Shown here in pieces: positions 33,234 through 45,492 of a stretch of 64,000 bases of DNA. Both the position numbers and the translations under genes were made by a program. The first letter of the stretch is position 1. Every line of letters starts with the position of its first letter. Below the pieces are notes generated by a model that worked only from the letters and a program-made list of their open reading frames with translations, was not told the DNA's origin and made no database searches. The stretch comes from Artocarpus heterophyllus (lineage: Eukaryota; Streptophyta; Magnoliopsida; Rosales; Moraceae): the NCBI GenBank assembly GCA_025403435.1, contig CM046351.1:29007285-29071284 (forward strand), written 5' to 3'.

Positions 33234-33356
33234 ATCTGCTCCTCCATTGATGCCGAAAATGGCAGAGAGAGGTTCGGAAACAACCTCTGAAGAGCTGGTC
33301 CCTTTATCGCCAGTATTAGACATTTTCCCCATGATTTATTTGACTTTAGATGGATG

Positions 33357-33368
33357 TCCCTGATACCA
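33357..33368 (-). promoter_or_regulatory. primer binding site of copia-2
   Basis: TGGTATCAGGGA on the minus strand starts directly at the 5' LTR edge and resembles the initiator-Met complement. Confidence 0.8.
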
Positions 33369-33603
33369 TGTGGTTAATTAGAGGAATTTTCTGATTTGGA
33401 ATGATTTATTCTCATTGATATTGAAGGAAATGAGTATACCTTATTTATAATGAAAGGTAAAACTAAAAACACTAAAAAAGCTAAACTAACTCTTAAAAAT
33501 CAAGTTCTCCTGATATGGAGAAAAACAGAAATCCTAACAAACATAAAAATCTTGTCTTATTAATTTGGATTCAGTTGTTAGCCAACTAATCCAAATTTCT
33601 ACA
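33369..33603 (-). repeat. copia-2 5' LTR
   Basis: On the plus strand TGTGGTTAATTAGAGG to TTTCTACA, the partner of 27084-27318. Confidence 0.92.
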
Positions 33604-33891
33604 ATTTCATTAATCCCAAACATGACCACGAGTTGAAGCTCTTCTCCTCGCAACTGTATTCCAGGATTAAAGTTGGAGAATGATCAAGTGCTCAAATTGA
33701 TCTCAGAGTGGTCAAGAAGTGTAAGATTAATTTACAATATTTTGCATTATTTTTCTTTGGAAAGCAAAATTATGCATCTCAAAGAAAATAGTCACCATTC
33801 AGTTTCCTCGTATCAATCATTTAGTCCAGCCTTCACTGTTTAGAAGTAGTTCTAATGTCACGCGTGCGTGCGCACACACGTACGCACCACA
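33604..33891. other. unassigned DNA between copia-2 and a solo LTR
   Basis: No gene supported. It ends in a 30-bp alternating purine-pyrimidine tract with CG, CA and GT steps (33859-33888). Confidence 0.4.
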
Positions 33892-36874
33892 TGTAACGCC
33901 CCTTAGCTCAGACATCACAGATATCATTACATTCATACATTCGTACTTGCTTAAACTTTAATAAAAAACATAAGTACAAAACTTATACAATACTTTAAAT
34001 TGTAAATATAACATACTTAACCAGGATCCATTCATACACATTTTTTTTTTATAACTTAACATTGTTAAATAACATTGCTTAACACATTCCATAGAGTAAT
34101 TTATTCAATTATACTTTAAATTGATCATGAACTTTATTAAAATAAACAAACCAAGTTGTAAAATCATATATCATAAAAACATCACATCATACCTCTTTAA
34201 TCATCACATCATTTAAAATTTACTTACTCCCACAGTTCGGCAGGCCGAACTTGGGACTTCGACAGGCCGAACATGATCGGCAGGCCGGCAGAGGCTTTGC
34301 AATTCAGACCTAAAAACTTATCAACGTTCGGCAGGCCAAACTTTCAGACATCGGCAGGCCGACCAAGGATGTTCAGCAGGCCGACCGAGCCAAAATCTTT
34401 GAGAAAAACTTAATTTTTAAAACAAACCAACTTTTCATAAAATATTGCAGAAGTTCATAATTCATTAAAAAAATGATAAAATAACTTATAAAACCATGTA
34501 TAAGTATTCTTAAAACTTAACATAAAAATAATGTTCAAAATATATAACTTGATTAAAAACATAAAAACGTTCTTGGCGTGCTTCCGGTTACAATTCATCG
34601 TGCTTAGTGCTCACATGCCTTTCCATGTCCTCCACCTATTCTATGGTTTTCTTACCCTTATCTGCAACATGACATAAAACTTAATTAAGCTAATGCTTTA
34701 GTAAGTACATATAATTCTCACAATTTAAAACATTACATAAACATCATCATCATCATTGTCATCATATCATAAAAGTGCCTTAAGCACAATTTCATATAAA
34801 CATATCTTTCATTACGTTGAGCATTTTAAAACTTATTCCATTTTTATCTTAAGGGCCCAAGTGTTGCACCATAAACATCAACATAGGCTCGCTGTCATGA
34901 GAGGAGAAGGGTAGCTAATCCAAAACCAAACATGACATCATAACATTTCATTTCATAACATTGGTGTGCAACACTTATTAGGTGATACATATATACATAA
35001 TTTTCATACTTTGAAACATGCCATAATCATCATGCACAACTTAAAATCATGAAAATCTTTCATAGAAATTCTTAAGGAAAAATATCCATAAAATCATAAT
35101 GAATATCATTATGAACATAACATTAAATCTTGTGAAAACGTGTCATGTTGCAGGTGAGAATGTACTTTCCTTAACGCTAGCTTACTTAACCTTAAAGTAC
35201 TTTTGGTGATGACGTCGCGGTCTTGATGTGCTCGCTTCTTTGAGTGTTCATGCCATTTATCCATTAAAAATACAATAAAATTAACACTTATCACAAAACA
35301 TTCATTCATATATCGTTCATATATAAATTCATCTCATATAATAAACATAACTCATAATCATTATTGTGAAAACATAACATTATCATCATATATAATCATT
35401 ATTCATAACCATAAAAATTATCATCACATAAACATGTTATTATGATTTTTCTTAAATCATAAAAATTACCTTAAGCATACAAAAACAAACTATACATTTT
35501 AAATATAAATATCTTTTAAATAAAACATTTTCAAACAATTTAAAATACATACATTTTAAAATTCATACAAACACCATATTATCATGCATACAATTATTTC
35601 ATTATCATAAAATCATTTAAACATGCATAACATTTCATAAACAAAAATCCAGAAATAACATTTATTAAAACAGTTTTCTCATAGAATATCTCATAACATA
35701 AAATATACTCATCATAACATACACATACTTGTTAACTTTCATGAAAAACATCTTTCATTTACCCCTTAAATAACATTACTTTTTTCATACATCAAGATTA
35801 AATAGTAATATTTTACTGTGAGGGGTGGAGATAGAAAATTCATATTTCATCATAAAAACACCGAAATAACGTGAAACTTGAAGAAACATTACATAACACA
35901 TACATGCATATCATATTAAAAATTCAGAACAACTAGAATACCTAGAGAAAAATATTGTAGATGATTTGGAGGAGAAGAATTCTTTCAAAAACACAAAGAA
36001 AAACTGAGTTCTTACCTTGAATTTTCTTCTCAAAACCCTTGATTTCAACCAACGAAATATGACTTTTCTTTCAATTTTCTTGCAGAAAATTTTTGAGAGA
36101 GAAGGAAGTGAAATGCATGGAGAAGAGAAGAGGAAGAGAGAATGAAAGAACGTCTTAGAAATGAATGAGAGAGGAGTGAGAAGTTGAGAGAAAAATCTAA
36201 GGAAAGAAAACGTTAAAAAAATTTTTAACATAACAATCATAATGAAATTCATTGCCCTTCATTAAGTCAAAAAATTCTGACTGTTGGGTGGCTATTGGCG
36301 TGGGAAAAAGGAGAGAAAGAAGGAAAGTCAACAAATCATCACATCTTACCATATTTTGCTCTCTCTTAAAATAGGAAACCATTTAAAATAACACAAATCA
36401 ACGCAAAGTCAAACTCTTTAATTTCCTTAACTGATAAAACATTCCATTATTGTGTCAATTAATCACATTAAATCATCCAATTAACGTAATTAACTCAACC
36501 ATAATTTTGAAGAGATTTCTGTTGACTGCTCGTCAGCCGTGTTTGGCCTGTCGATTTTTCTCTTCGGCCTGCCGGTTCCACCAAGTGTGGCCTGCCGGTC
36601 TTGGGCAGACAGTTCGGCCTGCCGAACTGTCCTTAAATGCCATACATTAAAACATTCAATTCATCATGCATCATAATTAAACATACATTAAAATACTCAT
36701 GAACACTTGAGCACAACGATTCTAAGCGGTCATCACCTGTCATTAAACTTGACATAAAAAGTTAGAAACATTTAAATCATATATCTTTACATATAACATA
36801 AATTATTAATAAAATTCCTTAACATCGTTACTAACTTAACGTGGTCCGTTACATAAAAATAGGTGGGTGTTACA
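33892..36874 (-). mobile_element. solo LTR of the element B family, 2983 bp
   Basis: Plus-strand ends TGTAACGCCCCTTAG and GGTGGGTGTTACA, full-length homology to the B LTRs, and no internal region. Both dyad clusters are present: GGCAGGCC form at 34234-34386 and GGCCTGCC form at 36540-36630. The flanks are CCACA (33887-33891) and CCCCA (36875-36879), a poor duplication with one mismatch. LINE sequence lies only on the right side, so a deletion or recombination is likely on the left. Confidence 0.88.
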
Positions 36875-37588
36875 CCCCACAAGCACGCATTCTCTTTATG
36901 TTGGTTCTACATATTCTCTGAAGTATTTGGTCTAGACCATTAATTTTTTTTCCACACGGCCTATTTTCTTTTTCAATGATTTGATGAAGCCGTTGTTTTA
37001 ACTCCTTCCTCCTGTCGATTAGAGTCATAAACCAACCATCATCGTCTTCCTTACCATCAATTTCTTCTATCCTCTTACAAATTCTTTTCTTATCTTGATT
37101 CAAAGCATTGGCTTCTTGAATGCTCCAATTCTGCACTTTGACTTTTAAATTTTTTAGTTTCCTCATAAACTTATAGCCTTCCCACCCTTGAATCTCGTCC
37201 TCTTCCCACCAACTCTTCACACTTTTGATGAATTTTGAATTCTTCAGCCAAGTATTGTCAAACCGAAAAGGTGTAGGACACCGAGAGGGCAACTCAGTGA
37301 AAAGTAAGAGAGGGCAATGATCAGACATTGCTAGGATCGTGGCCTCTTGTTGAGCGTAAGGAAAAAGACCAAACCAACCTTTAGAGATCAAGAATCTATC
37401 CAACCGGCAGCGAATAGGTTCATCTCTGAAATTGGACCAAGTGAAATTGGCATTGTGTAATGGAAGATTGACTAAACCCATGTCCTTAATAAACTCGTCA
37501 AAGTGCTCCATGCTTTTGGCGGTTCTAACGCACCCTAATTTGTCAGCCGCAAAACGAGTTGTATTAAAGTCCCTGGCAACACACCATC
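36875..37588 (-). pseudogene. LINE ORF2 endonuclease, C-terminal part and linker
   Basis: On the minus strand from 37588 the frame gives CVARDFNTTRF, then FDEFIKDMGLVNLPLHNANF, TWSNF, RCRLDRFLIS and SDHCPLLL. These are the L1 endonuclease blocks with the D-F-N and S-D-H catalytic motifs intact. A Lys/Glu-rich linker follows (KRICKRIEEIDGKEDDD) up to about 36900, normally leading to the reverse transcriptase. The frame is open for over 210 codons (37511-36870). Confidence 0.88.
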
Positions 37589-40500
37589 TGTAACGCCCCT
37601 TATGTCAGACGTCACAAATGTCGTTACATTCTTACATTCATACTTACTTGAACTTTAAACATATATATGAATACAAACTTAAACAATACTTTTAATTTTA
37701 AAAGTAATTAAACATACTTAACCAGGATCCATTCATACACAATTTTTTTTTTATATCTTAACGTTATAAAATCACATTGCTAAACTCATTCCATAACATA
37801 ATTTATTCATATATACTTTAAATTAATCATGAACTTATATTAATAAAATAGATATACCAAGTTGTAAATCAGGACTTATAAAAACATCACAACATATCTC
37901 ATTAATCATTAAATCATTTGAAACTTACTTACTCCCATAGTTCGGCAGGCCGAACTTGGGACTTCGGCAGGCCGAACATGATCGGTAGGCCAGAGTTCCC
38001 TCAACCGGCAGGCTGGCAGAGGCTTTACAAACTGGCTTAAAATCTCATCTTCGTTCGGCAGGCCGAAAACATTATCGGCAGGCTGAACCTTCAGACTTCG
38101 GCAAGCCAACCAAAGATGTTCGGCAGGCCGACCGAGCCAAACATTTTTAGAAAACTAATTTTAAATCAAAACCAACTTTTCATATAAAATGCGGAAGGTC
38201 ATAATACTTTAAAATGATAAAATAAATTATAAAACCATAGTTCAAGTATTCTCAAAAACTTAACATAAAAATAATGTTCTAATTATAAAACTTGATTTAA
38301 AACATAAGACGTTCATCTTGGCATTTCTTCTGGTTACAATTCATTGAGCTTTGTGTCCACACGACTTCCCATGTGCTCCGCCTAATCCATGGATTTCTTA
38401 CCCTTATCTACAACATGACATAAACATAATTAAACTAATGCTTAGTAAGTACATATAATTCTCACAATTTAAAACATTTCATAAACATCATCATCATCAT
38501 TGTCATCATATCATGAAAGTGCCTTAAGCACAATTTCATAGAACATATCTTTCATTGCGTTCATCATTTAAAAACTTATTTCAGTTTTTTTTATCTTAAG
38601 GGCCCAAGTGTTGCACCACAAACATCATTATAGGCGCACCGTCATGAGAGGAGAAGGGTAGCTAATCCTAAATCAAACATGACATCATAACATATCATAG
38701 CATAACATTGGTGTGCAACACTTATTAGGTGATACATATATATGCATAATTTTCATGCTTTGAAACATGTCATCAACATACTTGCGTAACTTTAAATCAT
38801 GAAAATCTTTCATAAGAAATCCTTTAAGGAAAATCATCATAAAATCATCATGAACATCATTGTAAACATATCATCAAACCTTGATAAAAGGTGTCATATT
38901 GTAGGTGGGAATGTACTTACCTTAACGCTAGCTTACTTAACCTTAACATGCTTTTGGTGATGATGCCGCAATCTCGATGTGCTCGCTTCTTTGAGTGTTC
39001 ATGCCATTTATCCATTTAAAAATACAATAAAATTAATATTTATCATAAAACATTCATTCATATAACATTCATATATACATTCATCTCATATTACAAACAT
39101 AATTCATAACCATAAAAATTGTCATCACATAAACATGTTATTATGATTTTTCTTAAATCATAAAAATTACCTTAAGCATATAAATACAAACCATACATTT
39201 TGAACATAATTATCTTTTAAATAAAACATTTTCAAACAATTAAATATATATATTTTAATTTTAAAAATTCATACAAACACCATATTATCATGCATACAAT
39301 TATTTCATTATCATAAAATCATTTAAACATACATAACATTTCATAAACAAAATCTAGAAATAACATTTATTAAAACAGTTTCTTAATGAATTCCCATAAA
39401 AATTTCATAACATAAAATACATTCATCATACATATAAACATGTACATTCTTGACGACTATCATGAAAAACATCATATTTACCCCTTGAATAACATTACTT
39501 TTTTCGTGCATCAAGATTAAATAGTAAAATTTTACTGTGAGGGGTAGAAAATAGAAAATTCATATTTTATCATAAAAACGTTGAAACAACTTGAAACTTA
39601 GGAAAGCATCTCATAACATATACATGCATATCATATTAAAAATTCAAAATAAATACAATACCTAAAGAAAGATATTGTAGACAAATTGAGGAGAAGAATG
39701 CTTTCAAAAACACAAAGAAAAACTGAGTTCTTACCTTGAAATTTCTTCTCAAAACCCTTGATTTCAACCAACGAAATTTAAATTTTTCTTTCAATACTTG
39801 CAAAGAATTTTTGGGAGAGATGGAGACAGGATTCGTGGAGAAGAGAAGAGGAAGAATGAGAATGAGGAAAATGTCTCAGATAGTGAATGAGAGGAGAAAA
39901 TGACGTGTGAGGAAAAGAATCGTTAAAAAATTTTAATGTAACAAGTATAATGAATATTCATTGCCTTTCATTAAGTCAGGATTTCTGACTGTTTGATAGC
40001 CTAAAGCGTGAAGGAAGGAGAGAAGAAAAAGAAAGTCAAACAAATCATCACATCTTACCATATTTTTCCCTCTTAAAATAGGAAACCATTTAAAATAACA
40101 CAAATCAATGCAAAGTCAAACCTTTTTATTTTCCTTAACTGATAAAACATTCCATTATTATGCCAATTAATCACATTAAATCATCCAATTAACGTAATTA
40201 ACCCAGCCATAGTTTTGGGAGAGATTTCTGCTGACTGCTCGTCAGCCGTGTTCGGCCTGTCGATTTTCCCCTTTGGCCTGCCGGTTCCACCAAGTTCGGC
40301 CTGCCGATGGGTTTCTTCGACCTGCCGATCTCGAGCAGACATTTCGGCCTGCCGAACTGTCCAAAATGCCATACATTAAAACATTCATACATCATCACAT
40401 CATAATTAAACATACATTAAAATAATCATGAACACTTGAGCACAACGATTCCATGCGGTCATCACCTGTCATAAAACTTGACATAAAAAGTTAGTAACAT

Positions 40501-40603
40501 TTAAAGCATATTTCATAACATATAACATAATTTATTAATAAAATTCCTTAACATCGTTACTAACTTAACGTGGTCCGTTACATAAAAATAGGTGGGTGTT
40601 ACA
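37589..40603 (-). repeat. element B 3' LTR
   Basis: Plus-strand ends TGTAACGCCCCTTATG and GGTGGGTGTTACA. Compared with element A the LTR has about 1.1 kb extra near its left end, holding a second dyad cluster (37940-38132, GGCAGGCC form); the other cluster is at 40250-40363 (GGCCTGCC form). Confidence 0.95.
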
Positions 40604-40615
40604 ATTCTCCCCACC
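40604..40615 (-). promoter_or_regulatory. polypurine tract of element B
   Basis: GGTGGGGAGAAT on the minus strand abuts the 3' LTR. Confidence 0.85.
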
Positions 40616-40639
40616 TTATAAAAGTTTTGTCCTTGAAAG

Positions 40640-43600
40640 TTAGAATAAATGTAGATACATAATTCTCATATCATCCTCACGTTCCCATGTGGCTTCTTCA
40701 ACTTGATCATTTCGCCATAACACCTTGACCAATGGAATTTCTTTATTCCTCAAGGTCTTGGTTTTTCGACCGAGTATTTTCATTGGCTTTTCTTCATAAC
40801 TTAAATCTTCTTGTATCTCGATCACTTGTGGCTCAATCACGTGCATAGGGTCCGGAACATACTTCTTGAGCATAGAGACATGGAACACATCGTGCGTTGC
40901 AGACATTTCTGAAGGCAACTTCAGCTGATAAGCTACTTTGCCTATCCACTTCACAACTTCATAAGGATCTATGAATCTTGGACTTAACTTACTTTTCTTC
41001 CCAAACCTCATAACTCATTTCATTGGTGCAACTTTCAGAAATACATATTTGCCGCCCATGGCGAACTCTAAAGGTCTTCTTCTCTTGTCAGCATAACTCT
41101 TCTGATGGCTTTGTACGGTCTCTATCCTTCTTCTTATCAACTCTATCATCTCAGAAGTTTCATTCACAAAATCAATTCTTTCAGCATCAACGCTTTCCAT
41201 CATCTTCTTTTCACCAGTTTCGTGCCAACATATAGGTGACCTGCATTTTCGTCCATACAATGCTTCATATGGTGCCATTCCAATTGTCGCTTGAAAACTG
41301 TTGTTGTAAGCAAATTCTGCTAACGGCAACATTTTACACCAGCTGGTCTTAAAATCGAGAGAACATGCCCGTAGCATATCTTCTAGAATCAAGTTCGTCC
41401 TCTCCGTTTGGTCGTCTGTCTGAGGATGAAAAGCTGTACTGAAATGAAGCCTGGTTCCCATTGCAGACTGTACACTCTTCCAAAACTTAGATGTGAACCT
41501 GCCATCACGATCTGACATGATTGACTTGGGAATTCCATGAAGTCGTACAATTTCCTTAACATAGAGTTTCACTAACCGTTCCATAGAGTAGGTGATCTTG
41601 ATAGGAATCAAATGCATCATTTTCGTCAGTCAATCCACAACTACCCAAATTGCATCATAACCATTCATAGTTCTGGGCAAATCATTAATGAAATTCATTG
41701 CTATATCCTCCCATTTCCATTCCGGTATTTGGATAGACTGCAGTTCACCACCAGGTCTCTGGTGTTCAGCCTTTACTTGCTGACATGTCATACATTTCTT
41801 CACATACTTTGCAACATGACGTTTCATTCCAAACCACCAAAAGTTACCCCTTAAATCATTATACATCTTTGTTGCACTTGGATGAATAGAATAAGGAGTG
41901 TTATGAATTTCTGCCAAGATCTTTTCCCTTAAGTGATTAACATTGGGAACACATAAGCGGTCCTTGAGGTACAGAGTTCCGTCATCCGCAATACGAAACT
42001 CTTGACATTTTCCTTCTTTCATTTCTTACTTGATCCTTACAAGACTTACATCTTCATCTTGTTTTCTCCAAATTTCATCATACATCGTCAGAGCAAGAGA
42101 GAGTGTTGATAGTTGGCCTGCTATAAGTTCTAAATCGAAGTCTAGAATTTCTTTCGTTAATGGTGGAGACATTGCTTGCATTGACATCATCGTGGCAACT
42201 GACTTCCTACTTAGAGCATCAGCCACTTGGTTAGCTTTACCGGGATGATAAAGGATTTCACAATCATAATCCTTCACCAATTCTAGCCATCTTCATTGTC
42301 TCATGTTCAAGTCTCTTTGCGTGAAGAAGTACTTCAGACTTTGATGATCAGTGAAGATCTTACATTGGACCCCATATAAATAATGTCTCCATATCTTCAA
42401 CGCAAAAACGACTGCTGCTAACTCGAGGTCGTGAGTAGGATAGTTCTTTTCATAATCCTTCAATTGTCTTGATGCATAAGCAATTACCCTTTCATTATGC
42501 ATTAATACAGCTTCGAGGCCCATCTTGGATGCATCACTATAGATTATGAACCCATCATTTCCTTCAGGAATCGCCAACACTGGAGCCGTCATTAGACTTT
42601 TCTTCAGTTCCTGAAAACTCTTTTCACATGCAGCCGTACATTCATACTTCTTTCCCTTACGAGTCAGGTTCGTAAGTGGAGCTGCTATCCTAAAGAAGTC
42701 TTCTACGAATCTCTGATAGTAACCTGCTAAACCCAAGAAGCTCCTTATTTCACTTGCATTCATCGGTTGCTTCCAATTAAGAACAGCTTCTACTTTAGCA
42801 GGGTCAACCATAATCCCTTCCTTTGAAATAACATGCCCCAAGAATGACACTTTATCAAGCCAAAACTCGCACTTGGAGAACTTTGCATATAGCTGGTGTC
42901 TTCTTAAAGTCTCCAGCACAATCCTTAAATGCTCCTCATGTTCTTCTTGATTCTTCGAATAGACAAGGATATCATCGATAAATACAACAACAAATTTATC
43001 GAGGAAATCCTTGAATACCCTATTCATCAAATCCATAAAAGCAGCAGGTGCATTCGTCAGATCGAAAGGCATAACCACAAATTCATGGTGACCATACCTC
43101 AACCTGAAAGCAGTCTTGGGGATATCTCCTTCTTTAACCTTCAACTAGTGGTATCCTGATCGTAGATCAATCTTTGAGAACACCAATGCACCCTTGAGCT
43201 GATTAAACAAATCATCAATTCGAGGCAACGGATACTTATTCTTGATCGTCACCTTGTTTAGCTCTCTGTAATCGATGCAGAGTCTCATAGTGCCATCCTT
43301 TTTCTTCACAAACAAGACTGAAGCACCCCATGGTGAGTGACTTGGCCTGATAAATCCTTTGTCAAGTAGCTCCTTTAATTGCATGTGAAGCTCCTTTAAT
43401 TCCGCCGGGGCCATTCTGTAAGGCACTTTAGAGATTGGATTGGTGCCTGGAGCGAGCTCAATCTCGAATTCAACTTCTCTTTCTGGCGGTAGACTCGTCA
43501 GATCATCAGGAAACACATTTTCATATTCATGAACAACATGTACATCTTCAATTCTAGTCTTTCCTTCTTGGCTTTTGTCTACAACGTTCGCTAGATAGCC

Positions 43601-44139
43601 CATGCAGCCACATGCTAATAGCTTCCTTGCTTTCATTGTCGATAGAAACATGTGGGGTTTCTTTCTGGATTCGCAAACATAAATGAACTTTTGATCACCT
43701 CCAGGATGAAAGATCACCTTTCGTTTACGGCATTCGATAGCGGCATTATACTTGCTCAGGAAATCCATCTCAAGAATCATGTCATAGTCATGCATGTCGA
43801 TCATAATAAGGTCAACGAATAACTCCCTATCAGAAATCCATAGGGGTACTGCACGCAAACAGTGCGTAGATAATATCACTTCCCCGGAGGGTAGTGTCGT
43901 AGTGAATCCCTGTCTCATAGGCTCTAAACGAGCCTCTAATTTCTTAGCATATGACATAGACACAAAAGAATGCATGGCACCCGTATCAGAAAGAACATAA
44001 ACATCATTAGATAAGCTTGTTATCTGACCTGTGACCACATTGGAAGCTTCTGCAGCCACTTGTTCTTTTGTCATGGCATAGATCCGGGCATTCGTCGGTG
44101 GGGCTTCAATTCTCCCTTGACTAATAAGTGGCCCTTCAA
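40640..44139 (-). pseudogene. element B pol: protease, RT, RNase H, integrase, chromodomain
   Basis: Minus-strand order: protease with S-D-T-G-A-M-H-S-F at about 43987-43970; RT from about 43420 with [10 protein letters not shown] at about 42980-42950; RNase H with [17 protein letters not shown] near 42560 and [14 protein letters not shown] near 42340; integrase zinc region near 41840-41780; core with W-E-D-I-A-M-N-F-I near 41720, [11 protein letters not shown] near 41500 and HPQTDDQTERTN near 41410; chromodomain with LRNKEIPLVKVLWRN then EEATWERED, ending at 40640. Stops at about 43145 (CAG to TAG), 42293 (CGA to TGA), 42023 (CAG to TAA), 41627 (CGA to TGA) and 41012 (GGA to TGA). First integrase Asp area has Asn for the usual Asp. 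Confidence 0.93.
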
Positions 44140-45277
44140 GGGAGGCTTGCATCTGATGAAGCTGGGCTTGAGGAGGAGGTCTCTGCGGGGCATTGGCATT
44201 CATCAGCTTGGGGCAGTTCTTTACAAAGTGGTCTTCATGCCCACAGATAAAACATTAGTTTGTCCCCAATCGGCATTCCCCTGGATGCTTCTTTCCACAT
44301 TTGGCACATGGTTGGAATCGCCTGTCATTGTTGTTGCGCTGACCATCATTGTGCCTCTTGTTGTCTTGGCCTTGCTGGTTTTGAGGATTACTCTTCCTCT
44401 TGTTATTCCTCCAGTTTTGGTTGTTGTTGTTCTTGCTGTTGTTGTTGTTGTTCCTGTGGGGAGGGCGGTCTAGGTTGCTTGCATTATTGGCCTGTTGGCT
44501 AGGCTGAGGCTGGTTCCTTCTTAACTTTGACAGATGAAACTCAGGACGTTGAGCCCTCATGACAACTTGTTCTTGGGTCCTGGGTGGACTAGCTCCATCA
44601 ACAATTGCAACAATGTCTGGCCTAAGGGCTCTAATCGGTCTTCTGACCCTTTCACTTTCATCCATAAGCATGCCTGGACATAAACAGGCTAACTAATCAA
44701 ACTTCATCACCACATCGGTGACTGACATATCCCCCTGGCGTAAGCTCTCAAACTCCTCATAATGCTTCCTCGTGATATTCATATGGAAGAACTTCGTGTT
44801 GAATTCATGAACGAAGTCATCCTATGTCATTTCTTCAACATTCCTGCTCTTTTCGATGCCATCCCACCATATCTTGGCCTCCAGGGTCAGGCAGTACGAT
44901 GCACAGAGGACCTTTTCGTTGTTTGTAAAATCCATGAGTCGTAAGGTGGCCTCAATCATCTTTAACTATCCTTGAGCAACTAACGGGTCCTTAGAACTCT
45001 CGAAGTCCGCTGGCTTAACCCTCTTCCACCTAACCAGTAGAGGTTCCTGATAGGCCGCTCTTGGTTCAGCAGTAGGAACTGGGACTTCATTTACTTGTGG
45101 CTGTGGAGGAGGAGGAGGAGGCACATCATTGTCTCGTCGTTCATTATTCTGGCCGTTGGCCCTTAAAGCAGTAATTTCCCTTCTTTGGTCCTCCAACTGC
45201 CTTTGCAGGTCAACGATCATCGTCATGAGTCTTTCGTTGGTTTGGGTGCGAGTCTGCATTCTTCTGTGGCCGTCCAT
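44140..45277 (-). pseudogene. element B gag
   Basis: It starts at ATG 45277 (MDGHRRMQTRTQTNERLMTM), with the Gln/Arg coiled-coil-like segment, a proline run (PPPPPPQPQ), the gag core (NTKFFHMNITRKHYEEFESL, RQGDMSVTDVV) and an Asn-rich stretch from a GTT/TTG microsatellite on the plus strand (44420-44455). Zinc knuckles CAKCGKKHPGEC and [14 protein letters not shown] lie at about 44310-44215. Stops near 44965 (TGG to TAG), 44820, 44693 and 44257 interrupt it. Confidence 0.9.
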
Positions 45278-45475
45278 CGTAAATTTCCTAAAAGAATTAG
45301 GAACTTAGAAATAATCTTCTAATATGAGACAGGATTTCACTACTGGATCGTTAATCAGTAAACATTTAAACCTTAATCTTATCATCATACTTGCATCAAT
45401 ACATCTAACTTTATAACATACTTACTTGGAGGACTTGGATTGACGTGTGGCGATATGAATTGTAGTCGAAAAATC

Positions 45476-45487
45476 TCTCTGATACCA
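45476..45487 (-). promoter_or_regulatory. primer binding site of element B
   Basis: TGGTATCAGAGA on the minus strand, five bases (GGCTT) from the LTR edge, matches the initiator-Met complement except the last base. Confidence 0.85.
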
Positions 45488-45492
45488 AAGCC

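Larger units (their letters stand above)
30725..33332 (-). pseudogene. copia-2 gag, interrupted by a composite insertion
   Basis: Gag starts at an ATG at 33332 (MGKMSNTGDKGTSSSE). It is split at the ATCTG target site and resumes at 31728 with HKLNGRNYLP, then KRGKDDYLTG and the UBN2-type segment (NLRQ-like DLRQGDMVVIQYFN near 31380). The zinc knuckle near 30990-30940 reads C-D-H-H-H-T-L-G-H-T-R-D-T-R, with two of four ligands changed. Joining the two target copies restores the gag reading frame, which supports the insertion call. Confidence 0.8.
27084..33603 (-). mobile_element. Ty1/copia element copia-2 with both LTRs
   Basis: Two 235-bp LTRs, a Met-type primer site next to the right one, a polypurine tract next to the left one, and gag-protease-integrase-RT-RNase H in copia order on the minus strand. 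Without the 1505-bp nested insertion in gag it is about 5.0 kb. It has stops and frameshifts throughout. The flanks (GCTTT left, ATTTC right) do not form a 5-bp duplication, so an end may be lost or two copies may have recombined. Confidence 0.92.

Noticed and set aside
33604..33720. Athila-like integrase tail (weak likeness in L-K-L-F block)
   Set aside because: One short weak match with no flanking support.
37940..38132. CRISPR-like array of short repeats
   Set aside because: The repeats are only 12-14 bp, vary in sequence and spacing, lie in LTRs, and the genome is a plant's.
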